A stretch of DNA of 30,117 bases from positions 1 to 30,117 of the forward strand of contig DJWZ01000001.1 of assembly GCA_002449535.1 (NCBI GenBank), read 5' to 3'. Below are positions 23,563 to 30,117 of the stretch, one piece after another. The stretch is from Prevotellaceae bacterium UBA7017 (GTDB lineage: Bacteria > Bacteroidota > Bacteroidia > Bacteroidales > Bacteroidaceae). The first letter of the stretch is position 1. The number at the start of each line of letters is the position of its first letter. Made by a program: the position numbers and the translations under genes. The notes below the pieces were generated by a model. The model was not told where the DNA came from. It worked only from the letters and a program-made list of their open reading frames with translations, and did no database searches.

Positions 23563-24363
23563 ATGAAAGATTTAAAAGAAATTATTGCAAAAGCAAGTGA
23601 GAATGATACCCAAGACGTAAAGAGATTTCTCTTCGGTTCCATCGAATATACCAGCTTAAAGTGTACAGATAGTGAACAAAGTATCATAGCATTTGTTGAC
23701 AGGGTAAATAAATGGGATGATGAAAGACCTGATTTACCACATCCGGCAACAATATGTGTTTATCCATGTTTTGCAGAAGCAGTAAAAGAATATCTTCAGG
23801 TTGAAGGAATCGAAATCGCATGTGTGAGTGGTAGTTTTCCAAGTTCACAAACATTCCTTGAGGTAAAAACAATAGAAACTGCATTAGCTATTAAGGATGG
23901 TGCTACCGAAATAGATATGGTAATGCCAGTAGGAAAATTTCTGAGTGGTGATGAACAAGGTGTTACCGATGAAATCACCGAAATTAAAGCCGTCTGCGGT
24001 CCTGATGTCCCTCTGAAGGTAATACTTGAGACAGGATGCCTGCAAACTCCTGAAAACATCCGTAAAGCGTCTTTTCTGGCAATGAATGCTGGAGCTGACT
24101 ATATTAAAACAAGCACAGGAAAAGAAAAGATTTCAGCTACTCCTGAAGCAGCATACATTATGTGCCAATGCATAAAAGAGTATTATGAAAAAGAAGGTAG
24201 AATGGTCGGTTTTAAACCTGCAGGAGGTATAAATTCCACGATGGATGCGATAATTTATTATACTATCGTAAAAGAAGTTTTAGGAGAAAAATGGCTAAAT
24301 AACAGACTATTCCGCTTAGGAACATCACGTTTAGCAGATATTCTTATAGAAGAATTAGAATAA
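23563..24363 (+). CDS. deoC: Deoxyribose-phosphate aldolase
   Basis: 266 residues. DeoC cleaves 2-deoxyribose 5-phosphate to acetaldehyde and glyceraldehyde 3-phosphate in deoxynucleoside catabolism. The Schiff-base lysine is K182 in ADYIKTSTGK; the second lysine is K218 in GFKPAGGI; the substrate Asp lies in TEIDMVMPVGKFLSG; CVSGSFPSSQTFLEVKTIET is the class signature. The length is near the longer deoC type. One base separates it from uvrC, so it is probably translated from the same transcript. It converges on the prenyltransferase gene with 2 bp between stops. Confidence 0.95.
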   Translation: MKDLKEIIAKASENDTQDVKRFLFGSIEYTSLKCTDSEQSIIAFVDRVNKWDDERPDLPHPATICVYPCFAEAVKEYLQVEGIEIACVSGSFPSSQTFLEVKTIETALAIKDGATEIDMVMPVGKFLSGDEQGVTDEITEIKAVCGPDVPLKVILETGCLQTPENIRKASFLAMNAGADYIKTSTGKEKISATPEAAYIMCQCIKEYYEKEGRMVGFKPAGGINSTMDAIIYYTIVKEVLGEKWLNNRLFRLGTSRLADILIEELE

Positions 24364-24365
24364 TC

Positions 24366-25346
24366 TTATTTATTACGTTCTATAACATAATCGAGGTATG
24401 CGATGAAAGCAGATTTAAGACTGGGATCGTGTACCTCGTTATTTATAAATTCCATTGCTTCTTCTCGAATTTCCATCATCTTTTCTTCTGCATACTTTAT
24501 ACCCCCTTGTTCCTTTGTAAAAGCGATTAAACGGGCTATTTCTGCATCAGATGCCTTACGAGATTTCACAGACATTGCTATCTGTTTCATTTCAGAATTA
24601 TCAGATGATAAAACAGCATAGATAGCAGGTAAGGTTAACTTTCCTTCCAACATATCATTTCCAGTTGGTTTTCCTATCTCTTCTGAATTATAGTAATCAA
24701 AGATATCATCCTTTATCTGGAAAATCATTCCTATTTTTTGTCCAAATAATCGGGCTTTTTCTATCGATTTTGCCGAAGCATTTACAGACATAGCCCCCAT
24801 AGCACTGGCAGCTTCGAATAATGCTGCTGTTTTCTTTCGAATCACTTCATAGTATGCTTCTTCCGAAATCTTTTCAGACACATTACTTGTAAGTTGAAGT
24901 ATTTCTCCATCAGAAAGAGTCTGTCCCAATATAGAGAGATATCTTACGATTTCAATATCCTTACTGTCAGAAACGTTTATAAGAGCAGTCGAAAGGATAT
25001 AATCACCGACTAAAACGGCAATTTTATTATCATATATAGCATTTACAGAAGCTTGTCCACGACGGGTAGATGACTCATCTACTATATCATCATGAATAAG
25101 TGTAGCAGTGTGCAGCATCTCCAAACCGATACCGGCACGCATTGTTGTTTCCGTTACCTCACCATATAGCTTTGCTGTTAATAAAAGCAATATAGGACGC
25201 ATACGCTTTCCATTACGTTGCTTAATATAATCCAGAGCTTGTTTTAATATACCATCTTTATGCTCCAAAGATGCGTTATACTTCGCGGTGAAATCACTTA
25301 ATTCCGCCTCTATAGGTTGATTAATTATAGATAAAATATCACTCAT
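24366..25346 (-). CDS. ispB: Polyprenyl (octaprenyl-type) diphosphate synthase
   Basis: 326 residues, trans-prenyltransferase family. It extends farnesyl diphosphate with IPP to a long chain, probably the side chain of menaquinone. Both Asp-rich motifs are present: DDIVD (86-90) in LIHDDIVDESSTRRG and DDIFD (213-217) in QIKDDIFDYYNS. GKRMRP, the first substrate site, is at about 46-51. The small residues before the first Asp motif (LEMLHTATLIHDD) favour long-chain products. The exact chain length cannot be read from sequence by eye. Monocistronic, with a strong promoter. Confidence 0.9.
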   Translation of the reverse strand: MSDILSIINQPIEAELSDFTAKYNASLEHKDGILKQALDYIKQRNGKRMRPILLLLTAKLYGEVTETTMRAGIGLEMLHTATLIHDDIVDESSTRRGQASVNAIYDNKIAVLVGDYILSTALINVSDSKDIEIVRYLSILGQTLSDGEILQLTSNVSEKISEEAYYEVIRKKTAALFEAASAMGAMSVNASAKSIEKARLFGQKIGMIFQIKDDIFDYYNSEEIGKPTGNDMLEGKLTLPAIYAVLSSDNSEMKQIAMSVKSRKASDAEIARLIAFTKEQGGIKYAEEKMMEIREEAMEFINNEVHDPSLKSAFIAYLDYVIERNK

Positions 25347-25365
25347 ATTTTATAGAATACGGATG

Positions 25366-25396
25366 CAAAGTTACTAAAAATTTTTTAATTGACAAA
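25366..25396 (-). promoter_or_regulatory. ispB promoter
   Basis: On the minus strand: TTTG (25393-25396), 19 bp, TAACTTTG (25366-25373). Exact consensus boxes; transcription should start about 12 bases before the ATG at 25346. Confidence 0.75.
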
Positions 25397-25436
25397 AAAA
25401 CTATTGATTACTAATTCCTATTTCCTATTTTTTTAT

Positions 25437-25444
25437 TAACTTTG
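25437..25444 (+). promoter_or_regulatory. polA promoter -7 box (TAACTTTG)
   Basis: A perfect TAnnTTTG box whose last three bases would be a TTG codon in frame with polA. It rules against that upstream start and favours the ATG at 25466, which gives a leader of about 15 bases. No clear TTTG at -33. Confidence 0.6.
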
Positions 25445-25465
25445 CACACATCTATAAAACAGGAC

Positions 25466-28165
25466 ATGAGTAAATTATTTCTTATTGATGCATATGCGAT
25501 TATATATCGAAGCTATTATGCTTTGATGAAATCGCCAAGAATTAACAGTAAAGGGCTTAATACAAACGCTATTATAGGTTTTTGCTTTACATTGCGTGAT
25601 ATACTCCAGAAACAAAAGCCTACACATATAGCAGTTGCCTTTGATCACGGAAAAACATTTCGTCATGATATATTTCCGGCATACAAAGCACAACGCCAGG
25701 AAATGCCAGAAGACATACGCCTTGCAATACCCATTATAAAAGATATACTAACAGCACTAAATATTCCTATACTACAGGTTGCGGGCTTTGAAGCTGACGA
25801 TATTATCGGCACTTTAGCAAAGAGAGCAGAAAACGATGGAATGGACGTTTTTATGCTCACCCCAGACAAGGATTACGCCCAGTTGGTGACTGATAAGATA
25901 CATGTTTTCAAACCTCGTCACGGAGGTGGATATGAGGATATGGGACCTAAGGAAGTAACCCAAAAGTATGGAATTGAAGATACCTTACAGGTAATAGACC
26001 TTCTTGGGCTTATGGGTGACTCCAGCGATAACTATCAAGGATGTCCTGGGGTAGGGGAGAAGACAGCAGTAAAACTTATTCAACAGTTTGGCAGTATCGA
26101 AAAAATGCTCGAAAACACCGACAAGATTAAAGGTCACACTCGGTTAAAAGTTGAAGCTGCTGCCGATGATATACGATTATCAAAATATCTGGCTACAATC
26201 CGACAAGATGTTCCTATTGATATCTCATTAAATGAAATGAGATTGAAAAAATTCAATGAACCAAAGTTAGAAGAAATTTTTGAGGAACTGGAATTTAAAG
26301 CCTTTGCACAAAAATTTTTAGGACATCGCCTAAAGCAAGATAAGAGCGAGAATGTAAAAAAACATTCCGAAGTGCAAACAAACGTTAACAAACAGTTGTC
26401 TCTCTTTGACGATTTTGCAACCGATGACCCAGAAGATTTCAAAAATTCGATTCTCGCGAGCCCTACAGACACCACAAAAAACATAAAAATCATTGAAAAT
26501 GAGACTGATATGGAGGATTTTTGTGGACTTATGGCTCACAATAGAAAATTTGCTTTTAGCGTTGAAGGAACCTCAAAAAACGGAATTGAAGCCAAATTAA
26601 AGACAATTTCATTTGCTACCGATAAAGAAACGGTTTATCAGCTTATAATGACATCTTATGAGTCAGATAATGAATGGAAGAAGAATAAACTGCAAATGAT
26701 TTTCTCTGATGCCAACTGTGAGAAGATTACCCAAAATGCCAAATATGCCATTCAGGTATTATATAATAGTGGTATAAAAATAAAAGGTAACATTTGGGAC
26801 ACAATGGTTGCCCACTATCTAAAAAATCCAGATTTGCATCATAACAGGGACTATTTTGAGTCAATGTTTCACGTGGAACAACCTGCCACTTTGTTAGCAA
26901 CGAAGGGGAATTTGGAAGCAGAACTGGAGAAAACCGGTATGTTAAAACTGTTTGAAGAAGTAGAGATGCCTCTTATTCCAGTACTTGCAGAAATGGAACT
27001 GAATGGTATCAGGATAGATACCAATGCATTAAAGGAAGCAGAAAAAGACTTATCCACAAGATTACTTCAAATAGAAACAGAAATATACAACCTGGCAGGA
27101 GGGCAGTTCAATATATCATCTCCAAAGCAAGTGGGTGAGATACTCTTTGGAAAGCTTCATCTGATGGAGAAGCCCAAGAAGACAAAGACTGGACAATATG
27201 TCACCAACGAGGAGATTCTCAATTCCTTGAAATCAAAGAATCCTATTGTTGAGAAAATATTGTCTTATCGTGCTATGAAGAAACTTCTCAGCACCTATAT
27301 AGAAGTTCTTCCTACACTTATAAATCCAAGAACAGGTCATATTCACACAACCTTTAATCAATGTATTACTGCAACAGGACGATTGTCTTCTTCTGATCCA
27401 AACTTACAGAATATTCCTGTTCGTACAGAGGATGGTAAAGAGATACGTAAGTGTTTCATTCCAGAGCCTGGAGAGGAACTTTTCTCATGCGACTATAGCC
27501 AGGTAGAATTGCGTATTATGGCGTCATTGTCAGGGGATAAGAACATGATAGAAGCCTTCCTTCATGGTCAAGATATCCATGCTGCTACATCAGCCAAGAT
27601 ATTCCACAAACCAATAGAAGAGGTTACGAAACTGGAGCGTCGAAAAGCCAAGAGTGCAAACTTCGGCATCATATATGGTATAACAGCATTTGGTCTTGCT
27701 CAGGACCTCGGCATAGACCGTAAGGAGGCAAAAGCGCTTATAGATGGTTATTTCGAGAATTTCCCTCATGTGATGGATTTTATTGAGGAATGTAAGCAGA
27801 AAGTGAGAGAAACAGGATATGCCGTTACCATAATGGGACGAAGACGTTATCTGCCAGATATAAATTCAAATAATGGCACTGTTCGTGCCTTTGCTGAGCG
27901 CAATGCTGTCAATGCACCTATTCAGGGTTCTGCTGCTGATATCATGAAGATAGCAATGGTACATGTCTATCAACGCCTGAAGAGAGAAAACCTGAAAACA
28001 AAAATGCTCTTACAGGTTCATGATGAACTTATCTTTTCTGTTCCAACAGAAGAGAAGGGTAGGGTAGGGGATATTGTCAAGGAAGAAATGGAAAATGCCT
28101 ATCATCTTGCTGTGCCACTTCTTGCAGAAGGAGGATGGGGCAAAAACTGGTTAGAGGCACATTAA
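25466..28165 (+). CDS. polA: DNA polymerase I
   Basis: 899 residues from the ATG at 25466, preceded by AGGAC. The 5'-3' exonuclease domain spans about 1-290: LFLIDAYAIIYRSYYAL, GFEADDIIGTL, DKDYAQLV and LMGDSSDNYQGCPGVGEKTA. Region about 340-480 corresponds to the 3'-5' exonuclease fold, but its acidic residues look lost: FSVEG where FDTET is expected (S365), NAKYA where NxxYD is expected (A428), and no YxxxD in the third motif. The polymerase domain is intact: SCDYSQVELRIMA (A), RRKAKSANFGIIYGITAFGL (B) and LLQVHDELIF (C). M467-F-H-V-E-Q is encoded by an in-frame parS. Fills repair gaps and removes Okazaki primers. 9 bp upstream of the protease gene. Confidence 0.95.
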   Translation: MSKLFLIDAYAIIYRSYYALMKSPRINSKGLNTNAIIGFCFTLRDILQKQKPTHIAVAFDHGKTFRHDIFPAYKAQRQEMPEDIRLAIPIIKDILTALNIPILQVAGFEADDIIGTLAKRAENDGMDVFMLTPDKDYAQLVTDKIHVFKPRHGGGYEDMGPKEVTQKYGIEDTLQVIDLLGLMGDSSDNYQGCPGVGEKTAVKLIQQFGSIEKMLENTDKIKGHTRLKVEAAADDIRLSKYLATIRQDVPIDISLNEMRLKKFNEPKLEEIFEELEFKAFAQKFLGHRLKQDKSENVKKHSEVQTNVNKQLSLFDDFATDDPEDFKNSILASPTDTTKNIKIIENETDMEDFCGLMAHNRKFAFSVEGTSKNGIEAKLKTISFATDKETVYQLIMTSYESDNEWKKNKLQMIFSDANCEKITQNAKYAIQVLYNSGIKIKGNIWDTMVAHYLKNPDLHHNRDYFESMFHVEQPATLLATKGNLEAELEKTGMLKLFEEVEMPLIPVLAEMELNGIRIDTNALKEAEKDLSTRLLQIETEIYNLAGGQFNISSPKQVGEILFGKLHLMEKPKKTKTGQYVTNEEILNSLKSKNPIVEKILSYRAMKKLLSTYIEVLPTLINPRTGHIHTTFNQCITATGRLSSSDPNLQNIPVRTEDGKEIRKCFIPEPGEELFSCDYSQVELRIMASLSGDKNMIEAFLHGQDIHAATSAKIFHKPIEEVTKLERRKAKSANFGIIYGITAFGLAQDLGIDRKEAKALIDGYFENFPHVMDFIEECKQKVRETGYAVTIMGRRRYLPDINSNNGTVRAFAERNAVNAPIQGSAADIMKIAMVHVYQRLKRENLKTKMLLQVHDELIFSVPTEEKGRVGDIVKEEMENAYHLAVPLLAEGGWGKNWLEAH
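26865..26880. other. parS site inside polA
   Basis: TGTTTCACGTGGAACA, identical to the well-known B. subtilis parS variant read on the other strand (TGTTCCACGTGAAACA) and one base from the site at 21709. It lies within the coding sequence, encoding part of SMFHVEQP. The two sites are 5.16 kb apart. Confidence 0.8.
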
Positions 28166-28174
28166 CTTTATATT

Positions 28175-30117
28175 ATGAGAAAACTATTATACCTTTATAT
28201 TCTTTTTCTGCCCCTGTTGTTACCTGCACAAGATTACAGCAAAATGTCACACAGCCTTCGACAGAAGGTCAAAGAGGTAGAAGTGGTTAATCATTCAAAG
28301 AGTGCAGTTAGAAAATCATCAAACTCTTTTTCTGAGCAAACCATCTTTGCTCTCGTTAAGTGTAGTGGTGATATTGTTGAAGACTATTGCCTTTCCCATC
28401 GTGGAGATATTCATATTGTCCGAATGCCCATTTCTAAGATTATTGAACTATCAAAGGACAGCAAAGTTGTTAGAATAGAGTCAGAGCCAAGCAATACATC
28501 TTTAACCAACGATAGTGCAAGGTCTGTTGTAAATGCCAATATTATTCACCAGGGTGGGGGAGAGCTGCCATCTGCCTTTGACGGCACAGGAGTCCTTATA
28601 GGAATACAAGATATGTCTTTCGACTATAACCATCCTACATTTCTGTCAAAAAAGGATAATCACTCACGCATTCAGCGTGTATGGGACATGCTTGATGGTA
28701 TAGAATATCAAACCTATGATTCCCTTTCCAATTTTCCTATTGGTAAACTCCTATTGCCAGAAGCTATCTCTGTAAAGGACCATAGTACCGACAGCAAAAT
28801 AAATTTTCATGGCACACATACTGCAGGAACAGCAGCAGGAAGCGGATATGACACTCCGTATGGTGGTATGGCACCAGAAGCAGACTTGTATTTTGTAAAC
28901 TGTTTCTTTGATAACAATATTGAACTTATTCCTGAAGAAAAAAGAAACCTCTACAATTCGTCAGCATTTGAATTGCTTGGCTTCCAAAACATCTTTAACT
29001 ATGCAGATTCTATTGGTCAACCTTGTGTCGTCAGCCATAGTGCTGGTAGCTATGGTGACATAACAGGAGAAAAAGCTTTATATAACGAATATCTGCAAAA
29101 GATGTTGGGACCAGGAAAAATTCTTGTTTCTTCAGCAGGAAATGAGGGTAAGAACGGATATATCATGTATAAAGAAGCTTCTCAAGAGTCAGTGGGAGGA
29201 TTGCTGACAAGGAATTCAACAAATCCCCTGTTCCTTGCAATCAGCAGCAGTAAGGCGCTTACATTCACAATAACTGACAGCAGCAAACCAGAAGACAAGC
29301 GTTCATATACATTCACTCCTGAATACGAAACAACCATATCAGATACTATAGCCTCTCTTGACAGTCTTGTAATAGAAACCTTCTGCTATGAAGATGAATA
29401 CAATGAGGGTAGAGTAGGATATGACATAGGTTTTTATGAGGGCAATAAGAAATTCTCGGACAAGGACTATTCTATCACTATTTCCGGAGCTGATGCTGAT
29501 GCAAGGATACATATACAATATGGTAAGATAGAAGGAGCCACATGTGGTGGCAACACCTATTGTCCAGGCGAACTAAATGGTGTCATCTGTGTTGGCAGTT
29601 CTTCATGGCGCGATTCCTATATTAACCTTGATGGACAAAAATATACCAGCCAAGATGGTACAAATGGTGTAAAGGCTCCTTTCTCCTCCATAGGTCCTGC
29701 TCTTAGCGGCATTACGAAACCAGATGTAGTAGCTCCTGGAGTACATATCATCTCTGCATACAACAGAACCTATCAGGAAACGTCTCCTGCAATCAACAGA
29801 AGCAGATTTATTGCTAAGTCTTCATACAACAATCATGACTATTACTGGATGGCTAATAGCGGAACATCTATGTCTGTCCCTGTAGTGTCTGGAATTGTTG
29901 CCCTATGGCTGCAGGCAAAACCAGATCTTACAACTAAGGAGATAATAGATGTAATAGCACATACGGCAAAGCATAATGACCCTTCACTTAGCTATCCTAA
30001 TAATCAATATGGATATGGAGAGATAGATGCTTACAAAGGACTGCTCTACATATTGAACCTTACAGATATAGAAGGACTATCGACACAACATATCATAGAA
30101 GCAAAGGTTCGTCCTCT
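28175..30117 (+). CDS. Subtilisin-like (S8) serine protease, exported, 3' end outside window
   Basis: At least 647 residues, open to the right edge. A signal peptide (RKLLYLYILFLPLLLPAQ) opens the protein, followed by an inhibitor-like N-terminal stretch (about 20-125). The triad is D146 (IGIQDMSFDYNHPTF), H212 (NFHGTHTAGTAAG) and S565 (NSGTSMSVPVVSG); the oxyanion Asn is N323 (SSAGNEGKNG). The Asp motif reads DMS rather than the usual DSG. A long insert (about 335-500) separates the Asn and Ser blocks, and the catalytic domain resumes at PFSSIGPALSGITKPDVVAP. C-terminal sorting or beta domains would lie beyond the window. It probably acts in the periplasm or at the cell surface. It starts 9 bp after polA, possibly on the same transcript. 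Confidence 0.9.
   Translation, partial: MRKLLYLYILFLPLLLPAQDYSKMSHSLRQKVKEVEVVNHSKSAVRKSSNSFSEQTIFALVKCSGDIVEDYCLSHRGDIHIVRMPISKIIELSKDSKVVRIESEPSNTSLTNDSARSVVNANIIHQGGGELPSAFDGTGVLIGIQDMSFDYNHPTFLSKKDNHSRIQRVWDMLDGIEYQTYDSLSNFPIGKLLLPEAISVKDHSTDSKINFHGTHTAGTAAGSGYDTPYGGMAPEADLYFVNCFFDNNIELIPEEKRNLYNSSAFELLGFQNIFNYADSIGQPCVVSHSAGSYGDITGEKALYNEYLQKMLGPGKILVSSAGNEGKNGYIMYKEASQESVGGLLTRNSTNPLFLAISSSKALTFTITDSSKPEDKRSYTFTPEYETTISDTIASLDSLVIETFCYEDEYNEGRVGYDIGFYEGNKKFSDKDYSITISGADADARIHIQYGKIEGATCGGNTYCPGELNGVICVGSSSWRDSYINLDGQKYTSQDGTNGVKAPFSSIGPALSGITKPDVVAPGVHIISAYNRTYQETSPAINRSRFIAKSSYNNHDYYWMANSGTSMSVPVVSGIVALWLQAKPDLTTKEIIDVIAHTAKHNDPSLSYPNNQYGYGEIDAYKGLLYILNLTDIEGLSTQHIIEAKVRP

Noticed and set aside
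25442..25465. TTG start for polA, eight codons upstream
   Set aside because: The codon is part of the -7 promoter box TAACTTTG, so it would not be transcribed; MSKLFLIDAYA is the normal start.
27050..27058. Perfect DnaA box TTATCCACA inside polA
   Set aside because: A single 9-mer is expected about 0.2 times in a window this size and there is no cluster or AT-rich unwinding region, so it is not evidence of oriC.

Overview
The window looks like chromosomal DNA of a member of the Bacteroidales, most likely Prevotella-like. The main evidence is the recurring Bacteroidetes-type promoter (TTTG, about 19-20 bp, then TAnnTTTG) upstream of many genes, together with DUF4294, a b558-type succinate dehydrogenase/fumarate reductase in C-A-B order, a stand-alone TrpB2, and a small membrane protein of the kind that accompanies Bacteroidetes sigma factors. 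Most of the window is housekeeping sequence. The accessory part is about 3.45-9.2 kb.

Layout. 1-2158 (+): the end of shikimate kinase and biosynthetic arginine decarboxylase. 2188-3454 (-): a secreted DUF4294 protein and a sigma-factor-associated membrane protein, separated by a terminator. 3601-9211 (mixed strands): a regulator in which a degenerate ThiD/pyridoxal-kinase-like domain is fused to an AraC DNA-binding domain; a seven-helix membrane AraC regulator; a lipoprotein and a secreted protein of unknown function; a 714-bp non-coding stretch with a perfect 37-bp inverted repeat, an 18-bp-arm palindrome and three copies of a 13-bp motif; then pdxS-pdxT (PLP synthase). 9204-15990 (-): a tightly packed run trpB2 - GNAT-like - parE - dus - argB - sigma factor. 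16083-19547 (-): frdC-frdA-frdB, ended by a strong hairpin terminator. 19707-24363 (+): mnmG - uvrC - deoC. 24366-25346 (-): a polyprenyl diphosphate synthase. 25466-30117 (+): polA and a subtilisin-family protease that runs off the end.

Two themes stand out. First, PLP synthase genes lie near a transcription factor that appears to have recruited a vitamin-kinase fold as a sensor and lost its catalytic residues; this is a plausible but untested vitamin B6 or thiamine-precursor switch. The pdx block also sits between a sigma factor and a protein that resembles its usual partner. Second, the mnmG-uvrC junction holds a perfect parS centromere (TGTTTCACGTGAAACA) with degenerate copies beside it. 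The uvrC start codon lies inside that site. A second parS with a single base change, identical to the well-known B. subtilis variant, lies in frame inside polA, where the proofreading exonuclease motifs appear to be lost. This suggests that the window is in the origin-proximal, ParB-loaded part of the chromosome.

No rRNA, tRNA, CRISPR array, transposase or phage gene was recognised.
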